A stretch of DNA of 64,000 bases, from NCBI GenBank assembly GCA_963820965.1, contig CAWGCC010000021.1, positions 1 to 64,000 of the forward strand. The letters are read 5' to 3'. This DNA is from DATEDA01 sp963820965. GTDB lineage: Bacteria; Pseudomonadota; Gammaproteobacteria; Burkholderiales; SG8-39. Within the stretch, counting starts at the first letter, position 1, and each line of letters begins with the position of its first letter. The notes under the pieces were generated by a model. That model did no database searches. It had not been told where the DNA came from and was given only the letters and a program-made list of their open reading frames with translations. The position numbers were made by a program, and so were the translations under genes. Of this stretch, positions 53,316 through 64,000 are shown one piece after another.

Positions 53316-54992
53316 TCAGCGCGGTCGAGCATCGGAATGCGCATGCCGTCGCGGCGCGCGGCGTCGATCGCGAGCGGATAGCCCGCGTCGGCGTGACGCA
53401 CCATGCCCATCCCGGGATCGCCGGTGAGGCAACGCTCGATTTTCGGCCGCGCGTCTTTCGTTCCGTCGACCAGCACGGCGAGTCCGGCGTGAATCGAGAG
53501 CCCCATGCCGACACCGCCGCCGTGGTGCACCGACACCCACGCGGCGCCGTTCACGGCGTTGAGAACGCATTCAGGATGGGCCAGTCGGCAACCGCGTCGC
53601 TGCCGTCGCGCATCGCTTCGGTTTCGCGGTACGGGCTCGCCACCGATCCGCTGTCGAGATGGTCGCGCCCGATGATCACCGGCGCGCGGACACCTTTCCC
53701 TTCGCGACGAGGTCGTTCAACGCCGCGCCGAAACGCGCGCGCTCGCCGTACTTGAGCCAGCAGATGCGCGCGGGCAGACCCTGGAACCGCGACGCGCTCG
53801 CGCGCGAGCGCGATCCAGCGCGTGAGGGCTGGGTTGTCCGGGAAACAACTCGAGCACGAGCTCGTCCGTGACGGCGATGTCCTTCGCGTCTCCCGAGAGC
53901 GCGACCCAGCGAAACGGACCGTAGCCCTCGCAGAACAGCGGCCGGATGTACGCCGGCACGAAGCCGGGAAACGCGAACGCGTCCGCGTACCCCGCTTTCG
54001 CCGCCTCGCCCGCGGATGTTGTTGCCGTAGTCGAACACGGCCGCCCCCGCGCGCTGGAAACCGACCATCGCTTCGACGTGCGCGACGATGGACTCGCACG
54101 CGCGCTCGACGTAGGCAGCCGGGTCGCGGTCGCGCAGCTCGGCGGCCGCCGCCACGTCGAGGCCGCTGCGGCACGTAGCCGTTGAGCGGGTCGTGCGCGG
54201 AGGTCTGGTCGGTGACCACGTCGACCTCGACGCCACGCGCGTGATCTGCGGGAAACACGTCGGCGGCGTTGGCGCACGAGACCCGATGGAGAGCGCGCGG
54301 CCCGCCCGCTTCGCGTCCATCGCCAGGCGCACCGCCTCGTCGAGGTTGTCCACCATCACGTCGAGATAGCGCGACTCGAGGCGCTTCTGGATGCGCGCCG
54401 GATCCACTTCGACGCGATCACGACCCCGTCGTTCATCGTCACCGACGAGCGGCTGCGCGCCACCCATCCCGCCCAGTCCGCCGGTCAGGACGATGCCGGC
54501 CCCGCGAGCGATCGACTTGAATTCCTTGCGGCGCGCAGGCCGCGAAGGTCTCGTACGTGCCCTGCAGAATTCCCTGCGTGCCGATGTACATCCAGCTTCC
54601 CGCCGTCATCTGCCCGTACATCGTGAGTCCCTTGGCTTCCAGCTCCCAGAAGTGCTCCCACGTGGCCCACTGCGGGGACCAGGAGCGAGTTGGCGATCAG
54701 CACACGGGGGGCGCCGGGGTGGGTCGGGAATACGGCGACCGGCTTGCCGGACTGCACGATCAGCGTCTCGTCGTCGCGCAGCTCGCGCAGCGCGTCCACG
54801 ATGGCGTGGAACGACTCCCAGTCGCGCGCCGCCTTGCCGCGGCCGCCGTACACCACGAGGTGGGCGGGGTCCTCGCCCACTTCGTTGTCGAGGTTGTTGC
54901 AGAGCATGCGCAGCGCCGCTTCCTGCGCCCAGCCCCTTGCACTGCAGGTCGCGTCCGCGCGGCGCTCGAATGTCACCCGGCGTGAAACGCAT
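53316..54992 (-). CDS. hutU: urocanate hydratase
   Basis: Second step: urocanate to imidazolonepropionate, with tightly bound NAD. Readable segments are WAQEAALRMLCNNLDNEVGE, DPAHLVVYGGRGKAARDWES, LRDDETLIVQSGKPVAVFPT, the NAD-binding GGLGGMGGAQPL region near 54440-54480, LDEAVRLAMDAKRAGRALSI, AVFDYGNNIRG and VSVHHGGGVGMGLSIHAG. About 555 residues, normal. ATG at 54990-54992 (MRFTPGD). Severely shifted. Confidence 0.92.
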
Positions 54993-55009
54993 GCGATTCT
55001 CCCGGACGC

Positions 55010-56561
55010 TCACGCGTCGCGCGGCACGAGCGGGCCGACCTCTTTCTCGACCGCGGCGAGCACGTCGCCGTCCCGCACGCGCGTCTCGAGTGGCGGCCAG
55101 GTACGCCGACAGCGACGCGTCCTTCTCCAGGAACGGCACCGCCTCGCGCACCGCCGCGTGCGCGGCGGCGGCCCCGCGGCCGGGTCGCAGCGGACGGTGG
55201 AACTCCAGCGCCTGGGCGCCGCACACGAGCTCGACCGCCACCACGCGCGCCACGTTGTCCAGCACCCGCGCGAGCTTTCAGCGCCGAGATGCTGCCCATG
55301 CTCACGTGATCCTCGAACCCCATCGAGGTCGGGATGGTGTCGACCGACGCGGGGTGCGCGTGTATCTTGTTCTCGCTCACCAGCGCCGCCGCGAGGTACT
55401 GCGTGATCATGAAACCCGAGTTGAGCCCCGGGTTGGCGATGAGACAGCGCGGCACTCGCTCGCCGTCGCCTTCCATCAGACGGTCGACGCGCCGCTCCGC
55501 GATCGACGGCGATCTCGCAGGCCGCGATGGCGAGCGCGTCGAGCGCGAACGCCATGTGCTCGCCGTGAAAATTGCCGCCGGAAATCACGTCTCCGTCGTC
55601 GGGAAACACGATCGGATTGTCGGTGACGGCGTTGATCTCGCGCACGATCCAGGTCTCGATCCATTCGAGCGTGTCGTCGACGGCGCCGAGCACCTGCGGA
55701 ATGCAGCGGAACGAATACGGGTCCTGCACGCGGTCGCAGTCGCGGTGCGACGCGGATGATTTCGCTTCCCTCGTGCAGGCGTCGACACGCCTCCGCCACG
55801 CGCGTCTGCCCCGGGTGGGGTTTGAGCGCGTGTATGCGCGCGTCGAACACGCGGTCGGTGGCCTGGAACGCCTCCAGCGCCGTGGCCGCGCCGGCGATCG
55901 ACGTCGCCAGCAGGCGGCGCGTTCGCCGCGACCTCTCGCACCGCGAACGCGCTCATGAGTTGGGTCCCGTTGATGAGCGCGAGGCCTTCCTTGGGGCGCA
56001 GCGCGAGTGGTGGGAGCCCCTCCGCTGCGAGCGCCTCCCGCGCCGGCACCACGCCGCCCGCGGTACGAAACCTCGCCCTCGCCGATCAGGGCGAGCGACA
56101 TGTGCGCCAGCGGGGCCAGGTCACCGCTGGCTCCCACCGATCCGTACGACGGCACGCACGGCGTGACCTCGCGGTCGACGAGTTCGAGCAGACGCAGCAC
56201 CAGCGCCTCCGACGCGCCCCGAGTTCCCCACCAGCAGCGAGTTCGCGCGCAACACCATCATCAGGCGCACCGATGTCGTCGTCCAGCAGCGGTCCGAGGG
56301 CCGCCGCGTGGCTGCGAATCAGATTGTGCTGGAGTTCGGCGCGCTTCCGTTGCTCGAATGCGCGTACGCGCGCAGCTTGCCGAAACCGGTATTGATGCCG
56401 TAGTGGGGAGTGTCTTCCTCTGCGAGGCGCTCACAAAACGCGGCGCAGCGTCGCACCCGCTCCAACGCCGCGGGCGCGGCTTCGACGCGCACGCCGCCGG
56501 CGGCGAACGCGTCGAGGTCGGGCAGGCGAAGGCTGGATCCGTCGAGCGAGAGTGTGCGCAT
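55010..56561 (-). CDS. hutH: histidine ammonia-lyase
   Basis: First step: histidine to urocanate. MRTLSLDGSSLRLPDLDAFA, DTPHYGINTGFGKLRAYAHS, and the Ala-Ser-Gly that forms the MIO cofactor in PSYGSVGASGDLAPLAHMSL (about residue 140). Then KEGLALINGTQLMSAFAVRE, NPIVFPDDGDVISGGNFHGE and SMGFEDHVSMGSISALK. It ends KEVGPLVPRDA, stop at 55010. About 515 residues. First gene of the hut group; a formiminoglutamate hydrolase is not seen in the window. Confidence 0.93.
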
Positions 56562-56642
56562 GGAGTGGGTCCCGCGCTATCCTACCACCGGAGCACGGCG
56601 CGTTCCTAGTGCGCATCTCGGTCGCGCCCGCGCGGCCCGGCG

Positions 56643-58357
56643 TTAGAAATTCTGCTCCAACAGGACATGGATCTTCGTCTGTTGCAGCGTTACCCCGTCC
56701 GAAACCGCGAAGCTCAAATCGAGCGCCCGACGCGCGAGAAACTGCGCACCCCGAATCCCCATCCCGCGAGCCCGATGCGGTCGACGCTGACGCCGCCGTC
56801 CGCCGTCGGCGTCTCCTGTTGGACGCTGCCCACGTCGCCGAAAACGTACAGCCCCTCACGCGGCGAGCGTCCCAGGCGCAATTCGTTGCGCGCGTACGCG
56901 ACGTGTCGGCCGTGGAACTGATTCTCGCGGTAGCCCCGCACCGTGCGCGCCCCGCCAATGTTGAATTGTTCCGGGAGCGGGACCAGCGTCTCGCTCGACT
57001 CCAGCCAGTCGAACCGTCCGTCGAGGGCGTAGTTCAGCGACCGCCACACCGGGACGACGGCTTTCAGCGCGCCGTCGTAGATGATCTGGCGCACGTCGGC
57101 CGGGCCGGTGGAACCCGCGCGGTAGGTGTTGCTCTTGTGCGCGAAGGTGACAGCGGCTTCCAGGCTTCCGTACCCGCCGCGGCGCTCGCTCCCGCGCAGC
57201 GCGCTCGCCCCCAGGCGCGCGCGCCAGCGCGTCGAGCGCACGACCGTCCCGGTGCTGTAGACGTTGCGATCGCCGAACGCACCCGCGCTCGCGCCGAGCA
57301 GAGTGCCCAGGGCCCGCCCCACGTTGCGGGCCGCGTCCAGACCGGCGGATTGCCACGTGTAGAGCGTGTCCTGCCCGACCTGCTCCAAGCGCAGCCCCAT
57401 TTCCAGCCGGCGCCCCAGGAACAGCCGGTCGCGATAGCGAATGTGGGTCTCGTTTCTGCCCACACCGTCGTTCGTCCACAGCACGCCCAGGTCCTTGAGG
57501 GTGCCGCCGATATTGTTCAAGTCGAGCTGCACGAGACCGCTCAGCGTGCGGTCCTCGCCCGCTTCCGCCGACGCGTACCCCAACGCCCCCGCGAAGGAAT
57601 GCGACCGCGCGGGCTCGTCCACGTGGAGAACCGCGTCGACGCCCTGTCCGTCGGCGGACATGCGCACGCTCGGGTAGTCGACCTGCGTGAACACCCCGCT
57701 CGCCGTGAGGCGCAGGAACGCGTCCTCGAGCACCTGCGCGCGATAGTCCGTCCCCGCCTGGATCCCGGCGATCTTGATGGCGAGCGGCGGCTTGGTCTTC
57801 TTGAGCCCTTCCACGACGACCGCGGACACGACGCGCGGCGTCCCTTCCACCAGCGTGAGCGCGACATCGACGGCCGCGCTGTCTGCGTCGATGCCCACGC
57901 TGTCCACCCACACCTGCGCGAACGGAAGTCCGGCGCGGTCGTAGTCACTCAAGAGATCCGCGATGCGGCCGGAGAGCTCGCGCGGGACGAAGGGCGCTCC
58001 CGTCTCGAGGCGCAATTCCCGGCGTACCTCCGACTCCGGCCGCGTCAACATCCCCGCCACGCGCACGCGCCGAACGCGCGCCACGTCGCCTTCCTCGATC
58101 AGCACGGTGTGGGAGGAATCGGCTTCGACCCGAACCGACACGGTCGCGAACAGACGGCCGCTTTCGAAGTACGATTCCTGCAGCGCGCGGATCGACCGCT
58201 CGGCGGGGAAGCCGTTCGCGCGCAGCACGGCCGCCGCGCGCTCGGCGGTGATCGAGCGCGCACCCATCACCCGCAGGGCCGCGGCCCACGCCGGCCCGGG
58301 GCCGGCCGTCACGACGGCCAGCCCGGCGAGTAGCACGATGCCGGTCCGCGCACGCAT
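56643..58357 (-). CDS. Omp85-family outer-membrane protein (POTRA plus barrel)
   Basis: Signal peptide (TGIVLLAGLAVVTAGPGPAW), then POTRA-like repeats (SVRVEADSSHTVLIEEGDVA; VVSAVVVEGLKKTKPPLAIK) and a 16-strand-type barrel starting near GALGYASAEAGEDRTLSGLV. The signature RGYRENQFHGRHVAYARNE is Omp85 motif-3 like. A one-base shift near 56770 moves the end; corrected, it finishes in LQQTKIHVLLEQNF, the typical C-terminal strand. About 570 residues, shorter than BamA (two or three POTRAs). Coupled to the SprA-like gene: its ATG overlaps that stop. Confidence 0.83.
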
Positions 58358-61300
58358 CAGAAGTACGCCCGGGTCTCCAGCCGGAACTCGTGCTCGGTGA
58401 CGCGATTGCCGGAGAAGACCGTCTCGTTGCGCCCCAAGTACGTGCCATACACCGAGATGATCTTCGAGATGCGCAGGTTCGCGGTGGCGCTCCACGTGTG
58501 CGAGGTCCCCGGCCGCGCGAACACGATCGGCTGGATCGGGACCTCATTGAGCGCGGTCACGCGCGAGAGGTCGTAGGTGGCGAACACGTTGACCTGCTCG
58601 GCGAGTCGCCACACCAGCCGCGGTTGCAGTTGAACTACGCGCTGCTCCGCGCCCGACTCGTCGTCCTGGCTCGTGGACCCCTTGAGGTCGAGGTCGAGGG
58701 TCGCACCGGGGTAGACGACGACCCCGAGCCCCCCGAGCCCGGTCCATTCGTCGATGTCGTAGCTGCTGCCCGTGCCCGCTGTGATCCCTTCCCCACCCCG
58801 CACTTCCCGCCGGTTTCCGCCCTCGACGGTGGCCGTGAGCCGCGCCGAGAGCGAACGCGAGAATCTCAGCACGCGCTCGCCGAAGTACACGCTCTCCCGG
58901 ACGCCCTCGAAACGGTTGTCTTCGCGATCCTCCCGCAGGTAGCGAAAGGTCAGCGATACATTCCGGTAGCCGTCCAGGAACGACCAGTCCTGGCGCAGCG
59001 TCGTGCTCCCGTAGACGGTCGCGTCGTCCCGCTGCAGCGCCGACGGCAGCAGCAGGTAGATCTCCCACGCCGGCTCGTAGGTGGACTCTTCCTTCACACC
59101 CATCGTCATGTCGACGGAAATGTTACGGAGAACCCAGTTCCCGCCGCCGGAGCGGCGCGAGGGCTTCCAGATCCCGCGCAGGTTGAAACCCACCGCGTGC
59201 ACGGGCGTGGTCTCCGGCGTGGGCAGGAAGATGACGGTGTAGGCGCCCTTGTTCTTTCCGACCGGCTCGCCGAACTCGTTGTAGTCCCCTTTTCCTTCGC
59301 CGACGAACACGACCGATCGCTGCTGCTCCACCGCGTCGTTCTGGCTGATTTCGTAGTCCACGTCGGCGCGAAGTCCGATGCGTTCCCATGCGCTGCCCGC
59401 CTTGAGATGCGCCAGGTCGGTGTTGTGAGTTCCTCCGGAAACGAGGTCCTCCTCGCGCCGGTGGATGACCTGCAGGTCGGCCTGGGTGGCGCCGCGCGAG
59501 CGGTAGGTGAGTCCGCCGCCGACGGTGTCGTCGCGGCGGCTGCCGACCCACTCGTCGGTCGTCGGATCCACCGCGTCGGTCTTGCGCCGCTCCGCGTTTA
59601 CGCGCCATGAGAGGCGCTCGGCGCGGCGACTGGACAGGCGCGCACCCACCAGGGCGTACGCGCGCCCGCTGTCCGCGCTCGTCGTGTAGGCGTTGAGGTA
59701 CTCCTCCGCGCCGAACGACAGCGCGGGGACCACTGCCCAGACGCCGTAGGCTGCATCGACGGTCAGATTCCGGCGCGTGCGCACGTTGCCGACCGCTTCG
59801 GTATCGCTCACCAGTCCCCGCGCAGCCGCGCCGCGGTCGGCTAGACTTCCGCTCGTGACCATCGCTTCGTTCTTGATCCCGGTGAACGTGTCGCGGTCGA
59901 GGCGGCCGAGCGTGTAACGCGCGCTGAGGCGCGTGGCGCGAGCCGCGCTCACACTCACCTCCTGGGTGGTTTCCGCCCCACCAGCGCCACGTCCTCGAGA
60001 TTCCAGTCCTTGTAGTAGTACCACGGGCGCGCGCGGTCGAAACTCTCGAAGCGGTCATCGAGCAGGCTGGCTGCACCCGCAACGCCGAAGACCCAGGCGC
60101 CGCCCCGGCGGAACCCGGCACGCACCTGCCCGGCGTGGCCCACGTTGTCGTCGTCATCCAGCGACGAAAGCAGGTTCTTGTCGTGGTCGCTCACGTTCCA
60201 TTCGGCGTCGAGGGTGAGCGCGCCGTTCTCGCGCACGACGCGCGCGGTGGCGAGGTCGACCCGGTCGGGCAGCGGGAGCTGCTCACCCACGCGGTACTCC
60301 CCGGCCCCGGCGCCGACGAACTCGAAATACGTGGTGCCGCGCGGCGAAATGCCCGCGCGCCGGTAGTCGCCTCCGGACCGGACTTCGACGAACGAAACCA
60401 GCAGGTCGCCGATGAGCTCGTCGAAGCGGTAATGGGCCGGGACTCCCAACAGCGTGTCCGCGGGGACGAGCACGTAGTTGCCCGGCGCCCGAGTCCGCCG
60501 CGGCGACACCGCCGGTAATCGCCGCGGTGGTGTCGTCGCCCGCGGCGGATAGCACGCTGCGGTCGCTGTCGGTGAGCACGATCGTCTTGGGCCGGCCATC
60601 GTCGTCGCTCTCGCGCGCCAGCATCAACCCAAGCGCCACGCCGTTTCCGAGCGCGACTTTCTCGGCGGCGGTGAATACCGTCGCGCGGTCGTAATTCTCC
60701 TCGGTCACTTCGAAGTCGACCGCGATCTCGGTATCGGTGGTGATGAGCCGGCGCGGCGTGAACGTGACCACCCCCGCGTCGTAGTCGATGACGTAGTCGC
60801 GGTTGGGGCCGCGGTCGGCGCGCTGTCCGTCGATGTAGACCCGTTCGGTTCCGGCAATAATGACCTCCGGCGTGTTGCGGGCGAGCGACAACAGGGCGTA
60901 CGGCCCCTGCAGACCGGTGGTGCCGCGGAACTGGATGGTGCGAAACTCGCCCTTGGTCTCGGCGGCGGCCGCCGTCACGCGGCCGCGCGTGTTCCACAGC
61001 GCCCCGGAGAATCCGCGCAGCTGGCGCGTGATCGCGGAAAACGAAGAGGTGCGGTTGTCGACCGAGAGATCGCCCACCGCGGCGCGCGCGTTGGGGCCTT
61101 CCACTTCGACGAACACCCGGTCGAAATACTCGAGCTCCTCCGTGTTTCCCTGCGGCTGAATCGGGAGGTTGTTGTCGGAGAGGAGTGCACGCACCTTGAT
61201 GGTCGGCGTCAGCCGCCCTTCGACCGTCGCCTCGAGCGATTGGTCGAGCGTCGACCCGCGGTTGCTGCCGGTCGTGAACGAGACCGACTTGGTGCCGCCG

Positions 61301-61749
61301 AACATCAAGTCGGGAGCCGCGCCGGACTCGTCGCGCGGGCGCGGCGCGACTGCACTTTCCGGCACCGGGTCGGCCGCGCCGGGGCGAGACACCTCGGCGG
61401 GTCGGAGCGTGTACACCGGTGCCATCAGCAACGGCCGGCGCTGATAGTGGACGACCACGACGGCGCCCGCCGGAATGTCGCAGAGGATGCGGATCGTCCC
61501 CAGCAGAAGGTTGACCTGGTATAGCTCGGGCGGCAGGTCGGCGCCGTTCATGACCACGCGCACGCTTCCCGGGGTGAGAAAGGCGGACCGCAGCGCGATG
61601 CGCGCGCCGGACTTCGCCTCCCGCAGCGTGTCGGCGGCCGCGCCCCAGGTGTGGGAGTCGTACACGCGCTCGTCCTGCGCGCGCGCATCCGACACCGCCC
61701 CGAGCAGGACCACGGCGGTGAGACCGGCGAGCAGGGGTCGACGCTGCAC
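58357..61749 (-). CDS. large SprA_N-like outer-membrane protein
   Basis: About 1130 residues once two one-base errors (near 60500 and 59975) are joined. GTG start, signal peptide MQRRPLLAGLTAVVLLGAVS. The N-terminal part resembles the SprA N domain of type IX secretion: SFTTGSNRGSTLDQSLEATV, ELEYFDRVFVEVEGPNARAA, VGDLSVDNRTSSFSAITRQL, YIDGQRADRGPNRDYVIDYD and GVVTFTPRRLITTDTEIAVD. The rest is a long beta-barrel ending EHEFRLETRAYF. It is half the size of SprA, so it may be a reduced translocon or a related surface protein; function inferred. Confidence 0.7.
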
Positions 61750-61765
61750 GCTGCCGCCGCGGATG

Positions 61766-62694
61766 CTACATCACCTTGATGCGCGTGACGGCCTTCCGCG
61801 CCGTATCCGTGACGTAGAGGACGCCGTCGCGCCCCAGCGCGACGTCGGTCGGTTTGAAGGGCCCCGCGCCTTCGGGAACCATCGCGCGCACGAACACGCC
61901 GTCGGCCGCGAACTCGAACACCCGCCGCGCGAGCGCGTCGGCTACGAACACGCGCCCGTCTTCGCCGGCCACCGCGCGCCGCGGCCGGCGCAGCGGATTC
62001 GGCGACCCGGGCTCCGGAATCACGCGTCGACGGCTGTCCGGCGTCGGAGAACACCTGCAGGCGCGCATTGCCACTGTCCGCCACCAGCAACTCGCCGCGT
62101 GGGGTGAACGAGACGCCCAGCGGCCCGTCGAGTTGACCCGCGAACGAGCCGTAGTTGCCGAAGGCGACGTCGACATCCAGGTAGCGTGTCGAGCACGATG
62201 ACCTGGTGGTTCTCGATATCGGTCACCGCCAGGCGCCCGGACGCATCGACGTCCAGCCCGCATGGAGACACGCGCCGCCGCTGCGTGAGTTCTTCGAAGT
62301 TCAGGAGCACGTCGCGGTATGCGCCGCTCGAGTCCCAGCGCAGCAGCATCCGGTTGGTCTCGTCCACGGCGTACACGAAGAACCCGCGGACCGAGACGTC
62401 GCTCGCCTGGAAGCCCGGCCGATCGACCGGCGACTGGAACTCGGTGCACGCCTGCGTGCCCGCGTCGTAGGCGATCAGGCGCGGTGGCGACGCGTCCGCG
62501 ACCACGACGGTGCCGCCGAAATCGAGACACACCGCCACCGGTGAACCGAGGATGACGCGTTCGCAGCGCAGGACGAGTGCAGCCGCCACCGTGTCGGCGG
62601 GAACGGAGGAGGTGGAAACGGGGTGGGTGGCGTCGCTGGCCGGAGCGCACGCCGCCGCGAGCCAGAAGCCAGTCGTTGCCAGTCGAAAACGCAT
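61766..62694 (-). CDS. NHL-repeat beta-propeller lipoprotein
   Basis: MRFRLATTGFWLAAACAPAS looks like a lipoprotein signal with Cys at residue 16. Six-bladed propeller repeats follow: VAVCLDFGGTVVVADASPPR, VSPCGLDVDASGRLAVTDIE, GVSFTPRGELLVADSGNARL, AVAGEDGRVFVADALARRVF and DVALGRDGVLYVTDTARKAV. About 309 residues, two or three shifts near 62180 and 62030. It lies between envelope genes. The ligand or partner is unknown. Confidence 0.75.
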
Positions 62695-62724
62695 TGATGA
62701 ACGCCGCCCCGGACCGGTGGCCGG

Positions 62725-63498
62725 CTAGAACGACCGCGTGAGCGTCAGCGACACCGCGAGACCAGCCGGCGCCGGACTCACGTCGACGCGATACCCGACC
62801 TCGCGTGGTCGGTTCGCCCCGCGCGCTGCCGCATACGCGACCACCGCGCTCACCACACGGTTGGCCGCCGCCGCCGCAATCATGTAGTCGGCGCGGCGGT
62901 ACGACGTCTTGCTCGACGAGCGCACCTCGGAGTACTGCAACCGGCGCTCCGTCGATTCCCACCGCCAGGTTTCGTAGTCGGACACGCGGTTCTCGGTGAA
63001 GTACCGGTCGAGGGCGTCCGGGTTGACGCCGGACGCGGTTCCGATCGCGAAGCGCCCGTCGGTTTTTACGTCCGCCTCGTATTCGTCGGAGGCGTCGTAG
63101 TCGCGCAGCGTCGCGTAGAACTCGTCGGAAAGGCCCGTGCGGGAGACCCCCGCAAAGCGCACCGCCAGCTACTGATACTCGTCCTCGCGCTGCTGGCCCT
63201 GCACTTCGAAAACCGCGTACGAAATCCAGATGACGCCTTCGACGATGAAGAAGCCGGTGGCGCGTCCCTTGTTGCCCAGCGCGTAGTCGCCGAGCCCGGG
63301 GAGCAGGAGCGAGTACAGAACCGCCCGCGTCGGAGAGATCGCCGCGGCGGGCTCGGCGCTTTCGCCTTCGGGCGCCCACCCGACGCCCGGTGTGCCCGAT
63401 ACGCCGGCGAGTGCGCCGTCGCGCAGCGAAATCGCCCCGGCGGCGCCAGGGAGACAGGCCGCCGCCAGCACCAGCGCGACTATCCACTCCCGTCTCAC
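62725..63498 (-). CDS. DUF5683-like membrane protein
   Basis: Signal peptide (EWIVALVLAAACLPGAAGA), then SPTRAVLYSLLLPGLGDYAL and GRATGFFIVEGVIWISYAVF, two membrane helices typical of the DUF5683 family. After one indel near 63165 it continues SDEFYATLRDYDASDEYEAD and RRADYMIAAAAANRVVSAV. About 257 residues. GTG start at 63496-63498, overlapping the stop of the upstream gene (GTGA). Function unknown; common in FCB genomes. Confidence 0.65.
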
Positions 63499-64000
63499 TT
63501 GAAACGCACCTCGAGCGCTACTTCGCCGCCGTCGTATCCGCGCGGCCGCGCCCGCAGCGACACCGGCGCCGGCTGGCCTCCGGCGCCGGCTTTCTCGCGG
63601 CGAGTGTGGACGATGATGGCCGTCTCCACGATCGAGAACGTCCGCGCCGCCAGCGACACCCACAGAAAAGAATTGGCGTCGTCGAGCGATCGTTGTTGCT
63701 CTGCTCGCGCATGCCGCGGTACTCGGTGCGCAAATCGGTCTGCTGCGCGTAGGGAGACTGCGTGGGGTCCCAGTCCTGCCAGCCCGAGATGTACCAGTCG
63801 TACTTACCGATGTTCTCGTAGTAGTGCTGCTTGTCCTCTTCCTTTGAAACCCACGGGATATACCCCGGCCACGCCCCGCTCCCCGACGACGCCTCGCCAC
63901 AGTCTTCCACGTCTTCGAGGGTGGCGCCGGTGGGTGGCACGGTCGGGCACGGATGGTCGTCGATCCACTTGTCGTAGTCCCAGTGGGCGTCGGCGAAGGC
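63495..64000 (-). CDS. hypothetical envelope protein, N-terminus outside the window
   Basis: It enters from the right edge. Readable are GATLEDVEDCGEASSGSGAW, YYENIGKYDWYISGWQDWDP and SPYAQQTDLRTEYRGMREQS, then after a shift near 63690 FLWVSLAARTFSIVETAIIV (membrane helix), ending YDGGEVALEVRFK. The YENIGKYD and WDP spacing resembles a domain often next to DUF5683 proteins. The stop overlaps the next GTG. About 168 residues are visible. Confidence 0.5.

Noticed and set aside
56552..58333. A 593-residue plus-strand open frame
   Set aside because: It mirrors the Omp85 gene on the other strand, which has a signal peptide, POTRA repeats and a canonical C-terminal strand.

Overview
The window is a high-GC stretch of a Gram-negative bacterial chromosome, with one small foreign piece at its left end. 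The combination of diderm features (lipid A acyltransferase, heptose kinase, Omp85, secretin), a C-terminal type A sorting domain on a secreted protease, a SprA_N-like surface protein and a Myxococcus-like pilus locus suits a candidate phylum of the FCB or Eisenbacteria/Krumholzibacteria kind. This placement is inferred from gene content alone. Nearly every chromosomal gene is on the minus strand.

The assembly carries many single-base indels. Essential genes (fab genes, sucC/sucD, coaD, pil ATPases) are broken into two or more frames although their catalytic motifs survive, so I give one merged span per gene. The stretches at about 22-26 kb and 45-61.7 kb are nearly clean.

Layout. 1-2250: four phage virion-assembly genes (P22-type portal C-terminus, two small genes, a scaffold-like protein), joined abruptly to a truncated outer-membrane barrel gene. 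3.7-10.6 kb: fatty acid and phospholipid initiation cluster (DUF177, rpmF, plsX, fabH, fabD, fabG, acpP, fabF, rnc). 10.7-16.1 kb: ndk, sucD, sucC, a COG2403 GTPase, and heptose kinase and adenylyltransferase as separate genes. 16.2-22 kb: a secreted protein, DUF3467, a lipid A acyltransferase, dprA, obg, coaD, rsmD. 22-28 kb: minor pilins and PilY1. 28-45 kb: type IV pilus core in the order pilB-T-C-S-R-A, ABC ATPase, ABC permease, TPR protein, pilD-M-N-O-P-Q. 45-50.4 kb: a ComEA-like protein, a TonB-dependent receptor paired with an ECF S-component, and a sorted metalloprotease. 50.5-56.6 kb: a TPR protein and the histidine-utilisation genes hutI, hutU, hutH. 56.6-64 kb: an Omp85 barrel, a SprA_N-like outer-membrane protein, an NHL propeller lipoprotein and two envelope proteins.

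How it works together. The 22-45 kb block is a complete type IV pilus system: PilB and PilT motors, the PilC platform, the PilMNOP alignment complex, the PilQ secretin, PilD peptidase, major pilin PilA, minor pilins with a PilY1 tip protein, and PilS/PilR control acting through a sigma-54 site placed in front of pilA. ComEA and DprA nearby suggest that DNA uptake may be one use of these pili. No tRNA, rRNA, CRISPR array or integrase was recognised.
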